A stretch of DNA of 64,000 bases from JAEUKA01 sp044228505 (GTDB lineage Bacteria > Myxococcota_A > Polyangia > Palsa-1104 > JAEUJZ01), in assembly GCA_044228505.1 (NCBI GenBank), contig JBGAUT010000031.1, forward strand, positions 1 to 64,000. Reading direction: 5' to 3'. The notes under the pieces are model-generated. The model was given only the letters and a program-made list of their open reading frames with translations, was not told the origin of the DNA and did not search any database. Of the stretch, positions 43,766-52,462 are shown piece by piece (within the stretch, counting starts at the first letter, position 1; each line of letters opens with the position of its first letter). The translations under genes and the position numbers were made by a program.

Positions 43766-44457
43766 TTGCGGGCTCCTTCCGAGTTGCTGTCGGCCACCAG
43801 ACGATAGCCGATGCCGCGCACCGTCTGAAGCGACACCCCACCACCAGCGAGCTGATCGATCTTGGCACGCAGGTAACCGATATAGACATCCACGACGTTG
43901 GGACTGCCTTCGAAGTCGGTGCCCCACACGGTGCTGAGCAGCCGCGACCGCGTCAGCACCTCTCCGCGATGACCGCTCAGCTCTGATAACAGCTCATACT
44001 CACGCGCTGTGAGCGGGGTCTCTCCCATCGGACCTTGCAGCACGCGCCGCCTGGCATCGAGCGTCAGCGAGCCTAGCTGCGCCGTCTGCTGATGTGACCC
44101 ACCGCGCCGATGCAGCGCTTCAATCCGCGCCAGCAGCTCTTCGAAATCGAACGGCTTGGCCATAAAGTCATCGGCCCCGGCTCGCAGTCCCGTCACTTTT
44201 TCGCCGGTGGTCCCCCTCGCTGTCAGCATCATCACCGGGGTCCGCAGCCCACGTTGTCGCCAGCCGCGCAACAGCGTCACCCCATCTTGGTCGGGCAGCA
44301 TCCAATCGAGCAGGATCACATCGTAGGAGATATCGAGCGCTTGATCCGCCGCCGCATCCGCCGCTGCACACAGGTCGACCGAGTGCCCTTCCTCTTGCAG
44401 ACCGCGACGCAGCAGCCGCGCCATCCGCTCCTCATCTTCCACGATTAGAATTTTCAT
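43762..44457 (-). CDS. OmpR-family response regulator (CzcR/CusR-like)
   Basis: 231 residues. The receiver domain has KILIVEDEERMARLLRRGL with the acidic pocket, the phosphorylation Asp in VILLDWMLPDQDG (about 51), the switch Thr in MMLTARGTTGEK and the Lys in MAKPF. The winged-helix effector contains LTAREYELLSELSGHRGEVLTRSRLL and the wing LRAKIDQ...VRGIGYRL. It shares a 4-bp overlap with the kinase gene and should activate the czcCBA genes that follow. Confidence 0.94.
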   Translation of the reverse strand: MKILIVEDEERMARLLRRGLQEEGHSVDLCAAADAAADQALDISYDVILLDWMLPDQDGVTLLRGWRQRGLRTPVMMLTARGTTGEKVTGLRAGADDFMAKPFDFEELLARIEALHRRGGSHQQTAQLGSLTLDARRRVLQGPMGETPLTAREYELLSELSGHRGEVLTRSRLLSTVWGTDFEGSPNVVDVYIGYLRAKIDQLAGGGVSLQTVRGIGYRLVADSNSEGARK

Positions 44458-44530
44458 GCAGGTGTTCCCAAAGCCGAAGCGGTGCGGAGGGCCGGCGCAA
44501 AAAGCCTCGACCCACCACAGGGAGGAGTCC

Positions 44531-45646
44531 TTACTTATCCTGAATCACCGGGAGTGCGCGGCCTTTGCGTCCAGCCCTCGGAACCGGCGCGGGCGTCGTG
44601 GCAAGGAGCCGCTCGGCCAAATTGACGCTGCGATCGACCAGCTCTCGCGAGGCGGCGTGCAGCTCTTCACTGGCCTTTACGTAGTCGATGTTGCGCTCCA
44701 TGTCTTCGGCGCTCCAGCCCCGCGAGTGAGCGATGTATGGGAACTGGGGAAACTGACAGCCAAGCTCACCGAAGAATCCGAGCATCTGTCCTGCGACGGC
44801 CTGCACGTTGTCCTGACCACCCGTAATGATCGCGCCCACCACTTTGTTTTGCAAAAGCACCTTCCCCGCGATCGTGATCTGGTTTTGGATGCAGTTCATG
44901 CGCTCGACCATCTTGAAGTACAGACTGCTCGGTGCGCCCCAGCGAATCGGCGTGGACACCAGAAACACGTCCCCCCAGTGGACCAGCGCTTCGTAGACTC
45001 GATCGAGCTGGTCATTGGGATCCATCTGGGTGATCGAACACGGCCAGGTGCAGGCGCGGGCAGCCTTGGAATAAAAGCCCTCGCAGTGACGGAAGGACAG
45101 CTCACGCAGACGAATCAGTCGCGTCTCGTAACCCAGCTTGTCGGCGTGCTCCATTGCGGTATCGAGCAGCGCATCCGAGGTCGAAAAGCGTGGATGATCC
45201 GCTTGCATCGCGGTCGTGGAAATTCCGACCACCCGAACACGACCCGATTCTCGATTCACGGTCCGCGCCAACGGATGCGGCTCGTGCGGTTTTTTGGCAC
45301 GCTTTTTGTGCGGCTTGCCGTTCACCTCGACCCGACCCTCGCGCACGCGGACGTGATAGGCCGGGACGACATCTTCCTCGAAGCCCCGCTCGCCCTGCCC
45401 TTCGACGCGATGGAACTTCCACTGATGCCACGGGCAGACTACATAGTCGCCATCGAGAGCGCCTTTGCCGAGCGGTCCCCCGGCGTGATTGCACGCACCA
45501 CTGATCGCGCCAAAGACACCATCGCGAAAGCTCAACGCCACACGAGTGCCCCCGACCATGACCTGCTGCACCGGAGTCTTGCTTAGCTCCTCGACCGAAC
45601 CGACATCGACCCAGTTGTATTCGCCATCCGCCAAGCTCGCTTTCAT
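44531..45646 (-). CDS. Fusion of Rieske [2Fe-2S] ferredoxin and NADPH-dependent FMN reductase (flavodoxin-fold)
   Basis: 371 residues, two domains. Residues about 10-110 are a Rieske-type domain with CNHAGGPLGKG and CPWHQWKF, the CxH...CxxH ligands of the cluster. Residues about 135-330 are an NADPH-dependent FMN-reductase/flavodoxin-like fold: RVRVVGISTTAMQADHPRFSTSDALLD (FMN phosphate loop), DVFLVSTPIRWGAPSSLYFKMVERM, and VGAIITGGQDNVQ. The two are usually on separate proteins; fused they would pass electrons between flavin and iron-sulfur centre. A short C-terminal tail is basic. It sits between the CDF exporter and the two-component genes on the same strand, which suggests a redox role in metal stress. 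Confidence 0.87.
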   Translation of the reverse strand: MKASLADGEYNWVDVGSVEELSKTPVQQVMVGGTRVALSFRDGVFGAISGACNHAGGPLGKGALDGDYVVCPWHQWKFHRVEGQGERGFEEDVVPAYHVRVREGRVEVNGKPHKKRAKKPHEPHPLARTVNRESGRVRVVGISTTAMQADHPRFSTSDALLDTAMEHADKLGYETRLIRLRELSFRHCEGFYSKAARACTWPCSITQMDPNDQLDRVYEALVHWGDVFLVSTPIRWGAPSSLYFKMVERMNCIQNQITIAGKVLLQNKVVGAIITGGQDNVQAVAGQMLGFFGELGCQFPQFPYIAHSRGWSAEDMERNIDYVKASEELHAASRELVDRSVNLAERLLATTPAPVPRAGRKGRALPVIQDK

Positions 45647-45701
45647 CCCTGCCTACCTCCGCAAGCAGAATACCCGATCGCGAACGGATGCAGCTTGTCA
45701 G

Positions 45702-46634
45702 CTACTTCGCTGACGCTTCTCCAGCAGCATCGATGTGGACGTGGCACTGCCGAACTCCGTCAATCTGGAGCACACGATTGCGAACTTCCAGCTCCAATCG
45801 ATGCGCCTCTTCAATCGGAGTCCCACGCGGAATCGTGATGTGCAGCTCGCAACGCACCATGCCATGTCCATAGCGTTCGGCGCGAAGATCGTGTGCATCG
45901 ATGACGCCATCGGCTGCGGCTGCCACCTGCGCAATCTTGGCCAGAACCTCTGGACCGGGCGAGCGACCCACCACCATGTCGAAGTTTTCGCGAAACAGAC
46001 CGATGCCATTCCAAGCAATCACAGTCGCCACAAGCGCCGTCGCTGCGGGATCGGCTAGAGGATACCCCCAGCGCGTCAGGAGGGTTCCCACAAGCGCCGC
46101 CACCAGCGACAACTCATCGTTCAGGAGTTCCAAGAACTGCGCCTTGGCAGCGGCTCCGCTCGGCTTGTGAAAGATCATCTGGATGAGTGGCAGTGCGGCG
46201 ATCAGCATCGAGCCGACCAGGACTCCGATCGCCAGATCGAAACGCTGCGGAGGCGTGTAGGAATGCCCGAATCCTAAAAGACGCGGAATAGATTCCTCAT
46301 ATAGTCGGATGCTCGTAAACGAGACAAACAGAGTCGCCGCAACCAGGGCTGCCACACTCTGTCCACGCTCATGTCCGAACATATGTTCCTCATCGGGAGC
46401 ATCGCTAGACCAGCGCACCGCGAGTAGCAGGAAGCCGACCACGATCACATCGCTCAGCGTATGCATCGCTTCGGCGAGCAGCGCCATCACCGAGGTCGCA
46501 AAATACACCCCTAGCTTGGCCACAAACATCACCGCGTACAGGATCGCAGAGAGCCGCAGCCCGCGCAGATCCCGACGATTCAGTTCTTCCTTGCTCGGAC
46601 TTGGGGGGGGATTGGAATGAGTGCGTTCGGACAC
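45702..46634 (-). CDS. Cation diffusion facilitator (CDF) metal exporter
   Basis: 310 residues, GTG start at 46634. Six membrane helices are followed by a cytoplasmic ferredoxin-like domain. The helix 2 metal site appears as AEAMHTLSDVIVVGFLLLAV (HxxxD), and DEEHMFGHERGQSVAALV is the CDF signature loop. Helix 5 carries EGLLNDELS-equivalent LELLNDELSLVAALVG. The C-terminal domain ends with RQCHVHIDAAGEA, with HxH for metal sensing. It exports Zn, Fe, Co or Cd from the cytoplasm to the periplasm, where the RND pump could take over. It is the first gene of the leftward block. Confidence 0.92.
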   Translation of the reverse strand: MSERTHSNPPPSPSKEELNRRDLRGLRLSAILYAVMFVAKLGVYFATSVMALLAEAMHTLSDVIVVGFLLLAVRWSSDAPDEEHMFGHERGQSVAALVAATLFVSFTSIRLYEESIPRLLGFGHSYTPPQRFDLAIGVLVGSMLIAALPLIQMIFHKPSGAAAKAQFLELLNDELSLVAALVGTLLTRWGYPLADPAATALVATVIAWNGIGLFRENFDMVVGRSPGPEVLAKIAQVAAAADGVIDAHDLRAERYGHGMVRCELHITIPRGTPIEEAHRLELEVRNRVLQIDGVRQCHVHIDAAGEASAK

Positions 46635-46957
46635 GATGGGAACTTCCTGGCTGGATCACCCGCTGTGGCCGGATGATACACGGAATCGTGGGGACGATCG
46701 CCGGTCTCAGGGTGCGCATGACCTGGAAAAATCACATTTTGGAGCGATTTCATTCGGATACTCGTGCGAGTGATATCGTAACATCTCAATGTCAGATTCG
46801 TTTATTCGTTAATAAGCAAGAGATTAGCCGTGTTTCGGTGGTTCATCCACGGTCCTCACGAACCATCATCACAGCAAGGCAACTGATCGGCCAGCGACGC
46901 ATCGAGGGCTCAACGCACCAGGGCACGGTCGGGCAAATTCAGGTACAAGCCTATCGC
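46635..46957. other. Intergenic upstream of the AT-rich island gene
   Basis: About 320 bp without a convincing gene. The first 80 bp are GC-rich and should contain the leftward CDF promoter. From about 46740 the composition becomes AT-rich compared with the surroundings. A plus-strand frame is open but lacks the codon bias of neighbouring genes. Confidence 0.5.
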
Positions 46958-46987
46958 TTGATCGAATATTGCATTTACGGATACAAT
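46958..46987 (+). promoter_or_regulatory. Sigma-70-like promoter for the gene at 47027
   Basis: TTGATC at 46958-46963 and TACAAT at 46982-46987, separated by 18 bp of AT-rich DNA, end 39 bp before the GTG start. A good fit to the vegetative consensus. GGAGGAAG serves as ribosome-binding site just before the GTG. Confidence 0.5.
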
Positions 46988-47026
46988 ACAAACCGTCTTT
47001 AAAATTGCCCAAATTGGAGGAAGAAC

Positions 47027-48031
47027 GTGAAGGGAATTCTAACTGATAACGTGGAAGCAGATTCGGACTGTATCGTCACTGCGGTATTTCTCGGTCTCGC
47101 TTTGCAGTCGGGAAAGGGCCTCCAGATCAGCGTCGACCCAACCGAAGCAAAGGACAAGCTGCCGGCTCTCGAAAAGACCATGGCGAAGGTGAACACCGCG
47201 CTCAAGTCGCTCAACCCGAAGCACACCGATGTGAAGTCGATCAAGGCACCGGATCACACGCCCGGAAAATACATCACTGGTGGACTCAAGACCGTCATCA
47301 ATACGGATACGTTTTTGGACTTTACCGAGGGTGGCATGCTGAAGAAGCAGTACACCGGGCCAGGCGCTTACACGGGCATGGTTCTCCTTGATAACAAGAT
47401 CAAGTATTGGGGCTCCACGTTCGAGTACCAGGTCAAGGGGCGCAAGCACGGCACGGCGCTTCCAGTTAAGGACGCCGCGATGCACCGCGAGGCCAAGGGC
47501 GCTGGTACCTGCGGGTACGTCCACGGCATGATCCAGGCGATGTACGTGGCAGCGCACTACAACTCCATCGCCAAGGCAAAAGTCATCGAGCTCGCCGTTG
47601 GCAAGACGATTAAGCTGGCCTCGTGCTTCGGTTGCACCACGTTCATGATTGCGAACCTCCGCCAGCCAAGCCACATCCACCTCGGTCGGGCCGAGTCCTG
47701 GGCACCGGCAGACCCCGGCAACGCCTTTGCCATGGAACAGCTCACGGGTGACCGCTGCGACACGGACTTGAAGGCCAAGCCGGACGAGATGAAAAAAGAC
47801 GTCGAGCGGATGAACAAGCAGTGGCGAGAGCAAGTCTCGAGCTGGCTCAGCAAAGGCGCTGAGCTCGACGTGAAGTTCATCAATGAAACCCACAAAGCGT
47901 CGTGGGAAAAGCTCCAGAAGAAATACAAAGGGAAGCCGATGCCCGTCGGGGCGGATGACTTCCTAGACGCTCTCGGTGCCTACCACACCCACGATGCGAC
48001 CCGCATCGACAACACCCTGATTGCTGGGTAG
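47027..48031 (+). CDS. Unrecognised protein with possible deaminase-like HxE...CxxC zinc motif
   Basis: 334 residues from GTG 47027, preceded by GGAGGAAG. I do not recognise the family. It is rich in Lys, has no signal peptide or membrane helix, and looks soluble. In the middle, HREAKGAGTCGYVHG (about 151) is followed roughly 40 residues later by KLASCFGCTTFM and then PSHIHLGRAESW. A His-x-Glu followed by Cys-x-x-Cys in a strand-helix context is the arrangement of the zinc site of cytidine-deaminase-like proteins, including bacterial toxin deaminases. This is suggestive only. It stands alone between AT-rich flanks, unlike the surrounding genes, and may be horizontally acquired. Confidence 0.75.
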   Translation: MKGILTDNVEADSDCIVTAVFLGLALQSGKGLQISVDPTEAKDKLPALEKTMAKVNTALKSLNPKHTDVKSIKAPDHTPGKYITGGLKTVINTDTFLDFTEGGMLKKQYTGPGAYTGMVLLDNKIKYWGSTFEYQVKGRKHGTALPVKDAAMHREAKGAGTCGYVHGMIQAMYVAAHYNSIAKAKVIELAVGKTIKLASCFGCTTFMIANLRQPSHIHLGRAESWAPADPGNAFAMEQLTGDRCDTDLKAKPDEMKKDVERMNKQWREQVSSWLSKGAELDVKFINETHKASWEKLQKKYKGKPMPVGADDFLDALGAYHTHDATRIDNTLIAG

Positions 48032-48476
48032 CAGTAGTCCGCAACGCCCGCGCCTCGCAATTCCTGACCATCGTCGGCGAGCGGGCGACCTCCCCCGGTG
48101 CTGTTGGATCGCCGTCTTAACGGGGATTTAGCACTAGAATCTCAGCTCTGCGCCATTCATTTGCCTTCGAAACCCAATGATTGGTAACGATTGCACAATG
48201 ATTGATGATTTTGCGAAGGGTGTCTAACTTCCCTATTCATTTTTTAATCAATAGAGACAGAACTATTCGCTATGAATAGAGCCTGTTACCTATGAAGACC
48301 TGGAATGATTCCGAGTTACCGGCAATGAGAAGCCAATGGGTAGGTAATTTGACATCATCCTGCCAAGCCGAGACAAAACTCGCTTTGTCTGATTGAACAT
48401 GGCTATCCGTTCGAACCGACTACGGTTTTGCGGGCTTGGCGGGCGGTCTTGTGAAGAAGCAAGCTGGAGTCGAAGC
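48032..48476. other. AT-rich intergenic region with small inverted repeats
   Basis: 445 bp without a credible gene. It contains CTATTCAT (48233-48240) facing ATGAATAG (48272-48279), and inside this a tight hairpin CTATTC-gctat-GAATAG at 48263-48279. GACAAA...TTTGTC forms another weak hairpin near 48370. None has a T-tract good enough to call a terminator. Composition from about 48120 to 48400 is clearly lower in GC than the rest of the window. Confidence 0.6.
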
Positions 48477-49313
48477 TTAGGGCTTCGTCACAGGCTCGGA
48501 GGGAGGCTCAGCGGGATTCACCGGTGCAGGCGTCGTCGACGTCGAGGGAGACGTGGCCACGGGAGCCGTCGCCGTGGCAGAGGTCGCTCCATCGCGCAGT
48601 CGCTTGTTGGTCGTATCAATCATCGTGGCATACACCTGCGCGATCTTATGCAGTCCTTCGCTTCCCCCTGCGATGAGTCCGCCCGTCAGCAGTACGTCCA
48701 CGAAGTGAAACAAAAACTTCTGGAACGGTTCGATCACTGTCCCGTCGGCTGGTTGGAGCTGTACGAGTCCTGCCAGGCAGCGCACACCCGCCAGGCTGAT
48801 CAGGAGCCCGGCCACAAAGCTTGCCCACAGCGCCCGTTTCTGAGTACCCAGCTTGTAGTGAAGCCGTCGCACAGTGAACCAGTGTTGCTTGCTGCGCAGT
48901 GCTTCCGCAGCCGCTGGCGCGAGCCCCGGCTCTAGGAGCTGCTGGCCAATTCGCTCCAGCTCGGCTTCGTAGTGGACCAGGTTTGGGTTGCGCCACACGC
49001 CGACAAAGACCTCCAGCGCACGCTCCATGAACAGCGAAATCATCACTGCCACCGCCAAGAAGGACGTGGCATGGGTAATCGCATCGGAGTCGAGCCGCAG
49101 CGCCCTCGGTTCTAGCTTGAACAGCACAATCGCCATCACCGCCACGACGGCCAGCGGAATTCCGATCGACCAACGGCTATAGCGGGCGTCCTCCGCCTCT
49201 TCCAATTCCACGGCCTGGTCTTCCTTACGCACCCCATCTGGACCGCGTTTTGAGCGCTCAGAACTTGGGACAGACTCGGGTGGAACCGACCCTCGGTTTC
49301 CTTTTTCGTCCAT
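48477..49313 (-). CDS. Membrane protein of unknown function
   Basis: 278 residues. A charged N-terminal region of about 45 residues (KGNRGSVPPESVPSSERSKRG) precedes four predicted helices: WSIGIPLAVVAVMAIVLF, THATSFLAVAVMISLFMERALEVFVG, LWASFVAGLLISLAGVRCLAGL, and FLFHFVDVLLTGGLIAGGSEGLH. A Thr/Pro/Ala/Ser-rich tail follows. A soluble loop of about 50 residues lies between helices 2 and 3. No family is recognised; the layout hints at a small channel or structural membrane protein. ATG 49313 is 9 bp after AGGAG; ATG 49319, 3 bp after it, is possible. Confidence 0.7.
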   Translation of the reverse strand: MDEKGNRGSVPPESVPSSERSKRGPDGVRKEDQAVELEEAEDARYSRWSIGIPLAVVAVMAIVLFKLEPRALRLDSDAITHATSFLAVAVMISLFMERALEVFVGVWRNPNLVHYEAELERIGQQLLEPGLAPAAAEALRSKQHWFTVRRLHYKLGTQKRALWASFVAGLLISLAGVRCLAGLVQLQPADGTVIEPFQKFLFHFVDVLLTGGLIAGGSEGLHKIAQVYATMIDTTNKRLRDGATSATATAPVATSPSTSTTPAPVNPAEPPSEPVTKP

Positions 49314-49467
49314 GAACATTCACTCCTCGAAACCGACAGGTTAGCAAGCTTCTCCGACTTTGTGATCAGTCTTACGCCGCGACCCAGCTTCAGGAGTTGA
49401 CAGCTTCACCGCCCGTCTTTGTATAGTGCGGCGCGTTTGTTCACACCCGTTATTAAAGGAGACTGTC

Positions 49468-49797
49468 ATGAAGCGATTCCTTGCAATGGCTCTAGTGGTT
49501 GGCGCTGCGTTCGGCTGTGCATCATCGGCCAAGCCCGATGCCGCAGGTGGTCCAGCGAAGCTCAGTGAAGTCGAAGAAAAAGTCCTCACGCAAGCGGCCT
49601 TTGAGCTGCAGTGCGACCGCGCCCAGCTTCAGCTCACCAAGCTGTCCAACGATGGCGACATGATGGGCGTCAAGAATGACACCTTCGGAGTGCGTGGCTG
49701 TAACAAGCAAGCGACCTACAAGACCTCGTGTGGCTGGGGTCAGTGCAACGTCTTCAACATGGCCCAGGTGCAGGGAACCACTCCGCAGCGGATGTAG
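49468..49797 (+). CDS. Small lipoprotein
   Basis: 109 residues. Lipobox AAFGC at about 13-17 ends the signal peptide. The mature part has an EVEEKVLTQAAFELQCDRAQLQLTKL helix-rich segment and four further Cys (VRGCNKQATY, TSCGWGQCNVF). It resembles short envelope proteins with CDxxxL and GCGKxxxY patterns found widely in Myxococcota, whose function is unknown. ATG 49468 follows AAAGGAG at good spacing; an earlier in-frame start does not give a signal peptide. Confidence 0.8.
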   Translation: MKRFLAMALVVGAAFGCASSAKPDAAGGPAKLSEVEEKVLTQAAFELQCDRAQLQLTKLSNDGDMMGVKNDTFGVRGCNKQATYKTSCGWGQCNVFNMAQVQGTTPQRM

Positions 49798-49820
49798 TGG
49801 ACAGCGCGCCTTGTGAAAAG

Positions 49821-50342
49821 TCACCGATGACGAAGGCGCTTCCAGAAAATCAGCTCGGTGATCTCGGGTCGCACGTAGTCGGGCAGTCGTCCGATCTCGC
49901 GGTAGCCGTGGCGATCGTAAAAGCGATGCGCTGCATCATTGAAGTGTGAAGCCAAAAGGAACAGATCGCGACTGTGCGCTGCGACGGTTTGTTCGACCTG
50001 TGTGAGCAGCAAGCTACCGACTCCCCTGCCCTGCTGCGAATCCGCCACCGCGATGAGCTTCAAGTACCCCCCAAAGCTACCGAACATTCCACTGTGCGAA
50101 AAGCGCGCCACTCCACAGATGGCCATCGACTCGGCACCTGTGTCGACCGCGATAAGGAGTGTCTCGCTTTCGCGGTCGGAATCGGCCAGCATACACAGCT
50201 CGTCGCCCAGTCGCGACGGATCCGCCCCATAGCGAGACAAGAGCGGTCCGTGCGCCAGCTCGTGCGCCAGCTCCCGCAGGCCCGTCCGATCCCCGGCTTG
50301 GGCCGGACGAACCATCATCGCCAGTGGGCTGGGCTGTTTCAC
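49821..50342 (-). CDS. GNAT-family N-acetyltransferase
   Basis: 173 residues. MVRPAQAGDRTGLREL is the N-terminal strand-helix of the GNAT fold. YLKLIAVADSQQGRGVGSLLL is motif A with QxxGxG, which binds acetyl-CoA pyrophosphate. HFNDAAHRFYDRHGYREIGRLPDYVRPEI is motif B with the conserved Tyr. Start is taken as GTG 50342, whose GTGA overlaps the ferredoxin stop codon; ATGs at 50318 and 50315 are alternatives. The overlap implies translational coupling with the iron-sulfur protein gene, for which no biochemical reason is apparent. Acceptor substrate unknown. Confidence 0.85.
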   Translation of the reverse strand: MKQPSPLAMMVRPAQAGDRTGLRELAHELAHGPLLSRYGADPSRLGDELCMLADSDRESETLLIAVDTGAESMAICGVARFSHSGMFGSFGGYLKLIAVADSQQGRGVGSLLLTQVEQTVAAHSRDLFLLASHFNDAAHRFYDRHGYREIGRLPDYVRPEITELIFWKRLRHR

Positions 50343-50890
50343 TTTCGTACGCTCCACGGACGTACTTTGATCGCGGTCGGCTCGGTCGGACAGTAATACT
50401 CGCAGATTCCGCAACCCGTACAGGTATCGTGAACCTGGGGCCGACCCTTGTCATCCAGCCGCAGCGCGCCCTGAATCGGGCAGCGGTCCAAACACACCGA
50501 ACACTTGTCTCCGCGATAGGGCAGACAACGCGTCGCGTCAATGACCGCAATCCCCATCTGCACTTCGGTCGCTCGCCGCACCGGAGTGAGCGCACCGCTC
50601 GGACAAACGGTCGAGCACAGCAGCCCCTCACACAGCACGCACGGCGCATCCCGGGCCACGATGTGCGGAGTGCCGTGCGCGTCGCCATACTCCGCAGACA
50701 GCGGCCTTATCGCTTGACGCGGACAGATCGCCTCACAGCGCCCGCAGCGCATGCAGGTGTCGGCCAGCTTGAGCTCGGTGGTTGCCCCCGGTGGACGCAG
50801 GGGTGGCGGTGGACCTTTGGGACGAATCGCAGAGTCCACCGAACGACGAAATATCGAAAACAGCTCGCGACGAGACAGCTTGTCGGCCAT
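50339..50890 (-). CDS. Multi-cluster 4Fe-4S ferredoxin (NapF/NapG/MauM-like)
   Basis: 183 residues with four Cys clusters: CMRCGRCEAICP (about 46), CVLCEGLLCSTVCP (about 83), CSVCLDRCP with an upstream Cys in CLPYRGDKC, and CTGCGICEYYCP near the C-terminus. This spacing is that of NapF/NapG/MauM-type ferredoxins, which carry up to four 4Fe-4S clusters and mature or feed periplasmic redox enzymes. The N-terminus (SRRELFSIFRRSV) resembles the short leader of NapF; it is not a full Tat signal. No nap or mau genes are nearby, so its partner is unknown. Divergent from the aminotransferase gene at 51056. Confidence 0.88.
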   Translation of the reverse strand: MADKLSRRELFSIFRRSVDSAIRPKGPPPPLRPPGATTELKLADTCMRCGRCEAICPRQAIRPLSAEYGDAHGTPHIVARDAPCVLCEGLLCSTVCPSGALTPVRRATEVQMGIAVIDATRCLPYRGDKCSVCLDRCPIQGALRLDDKGRPQVHDTCTGCGICEYYCPTEPTAIKVRPWSVRK

Positions 50891-51055
50891 GACCTATCGC
50901 GTCATCAATGCATCTTCTTGCGCCGCATGCAAGGGCACCTCACGGTGCCGCACACAAGACCATAAAAAAACCGACCACCGCGACTACTTCCTCTCGCGGT
51001 GCTTCCTTGTTACTGTCCGCCCTTTCCCTGTTCGCACTTTTAAGGAGCAAGCATC

Positions 51056-52420
51056 ATGAGCCACCACCACCATGGCCCCGTATCAACGGGCACAGACGGC
51101 AAGAAGCACCTCACGGTCCTTAGCAACATGGACTCGGCGACCGTTCGCAAGCTGCACCGCGAGTACATCATGCCGTCTACGTTCCACTACTATGCGGAGT
51201 CGCTCGTGCTCCAAAAAGGTGAGGGGATGTTTGTGACCGATGCCGAAGGAGTCCAGTACCTCGACTTCTTCGGTGGGATTCTGACTGTGAGCCTGGGCCA
51301 CTGCCATCCAGAGGTGGTCGCAGCAGTCCGTGAGCAGCTTGGCCTCCTTGGGCATACCTCCACGCTGTATCAAAATGAGTGGATCGTCCGGCTGGCTCAG
51401 CAGCTTGCGCAGCTTGCCCCCGGAAAGCTTCAGCAGTCGTTCTTCACCAACTCTGGTAGCGAAGCCGATGAGACGGCGATCCTGCTCGCCAAGCTGTACA
51501 CCGGACGCCAAGAGATCATTGCGCTCCGCCACAGCTATTCCGGTCGCGGAATGTACGCCATCAGCGCCATGGGGCACTCTTCTTGGCGACCGATTGCGCC
51601 GGTGATGCCCGGCATCAGCCTGATGCCCGCACCGTACTGTTACCGCTGTCCGTTCGGCCTTTCCTATCCATCCTGCGACGTCCGCTGCGCGGATGACGTC
51701 AAGGAGGTGCTGGCGACAACCACCACCGGACATCCCGCTGCGTTTATCGCTGAGCCGATCTTGGGCGTCGGTGGATTTATCACCCCGCCAAAGGAGTACT
51801 TCCAGAAGGTTCTGGAGCCGATCCGCAAGGCTGGAGCACTGTTCATCTGCGATGAAGTCCAGACCGGCTTTGGTCGCACCGGAACGTACTGGAATGGCAT
51901 CGAGCACTGGGGAGTCCAGCCTGACATCATGACCTACGCCAAGGGAATTGCTTCGGGAATGCCGATGGGGGCCACCATCACCACGCCCGAGATTGCCGCA
52001 GCGTTTAAGGGACTGACCATTTCAACCTATGGTGGCAATCCCGTGTCGTCGGTGGCCGCGCTGGCCACGATTCATGTCATGGACCGTGAGAACATTCCGG
52101 AGCGCGCTGCTCGACTCGGCAACAGACTGCGCCAAGGACTCCTGGCTCTTCAGGAAAAATACCCGATCATCGGCGATGTCCGGGGTATGGGCCTGATGCA
52201 GGGCATTGAACTGGTCGAGGATCGCAAGACCAAGGAACCCGCCCCCAAACGCGCCAACCACATCATCGAAACGCTCCGCAAGCGCCGCTTCCTGATTGGC
52301 AAGGGAGGACTCTACGGCAACACCCTGCGCATCGCGCCGCCCATGCTGGTCAGTGAGTCCCAGATCGATGAAGCAATTGCGCATCTCGACGTAGGACTTC
52401 ACGAAGCCTCCACTTCCTAG
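51056..52420 (+). CDS. Class III aminotransferase (AGXT2/beta-alanine transaminase-like)
   Basis: 454-residue PLP enzyme transferring amino groups, typically between omega-amino acids or alanine and 2-oxo acids. Core motifs are FTNSGSEADETAI, IALRHSYSGRGMY, VGGFITPP, the Asp in LFICDEVQTGFGRTGTYW that contacts the pyridine ring, and the Schiff-base Lys in YAKGIASGMPMGA. A Cys-rich insert, YCYRCPFGLSYPSCDVRCA, marks the AGXT2-like bacterial subgroup. The N-terminus is naturally His-rich (SHHHHG). SD AAGGAGC precedes ATG 51056. The transporter gene follows by 42 bp, so amino-acid or hydantoin/pyrimidine catabolism is likely. Confidence 0.88.
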   Translation: MSHHHHGPVSTGTDGKKHLTVLSNMDSATVRKLHREYIMPSTFHYYAESLVLQKGEGMFVTDAEGVQYLDFFGGILTVSLGHCHPEVVAAVREQLGLLGHTSTLYQNEWIVRLAQQLAQLAPGKLQQSFFTNSGSEADETAILLAKLYTGRQEIIALRHSYSGRGMYAISAMGHSSWRPIAPVMPGISLMPAPYCYRCPFGLSYPSCDVRCADDVKEVLATTTTGHPAAFIAEPILGVGGFITPPKEYFQKVLEPIRKAGALFICDEVQTGFGRTGTYWNGIEHWGVQPDIMTYAKGIASGMPMGATITTPEIAAAFKGLTISTYGGNPVSSVAALATIHVMDRENIPERAARLGNRLRQGLLALQEKYPIIGDVRGMGLMQGIELVEDRKTKEPAPKRANHIIETLRKRRFLIGKGGLYGNTLRIAPPMLVSESQIDEAIAHLDVGLHEASTS

Positions 52421-52462
52421 TGACCGCTCCACCTCCTTAGGAGGTAGTAGGGGAGACGCAAG

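Noticed and set aside
46601..47002. Plus-strand frame of 133 codons upstream of the AT-rich island gene
   Set aside because: It overlaps the CDF gene start and the -35/-10 region, with no codon bias and no ribosome-binding site.
48263..48279. Transcription terminator after the unrecognised gene
   Set aside because: The CTATTC/GAATAG hairpin is short, AT-rich and not followed by a T-tract.
51056..51075. Cloning-derived His tag at the aminotransferase N-terminus
   Set aside because: Only four His in a natural leader with its own ribosome-binding site and native flanking sequence.
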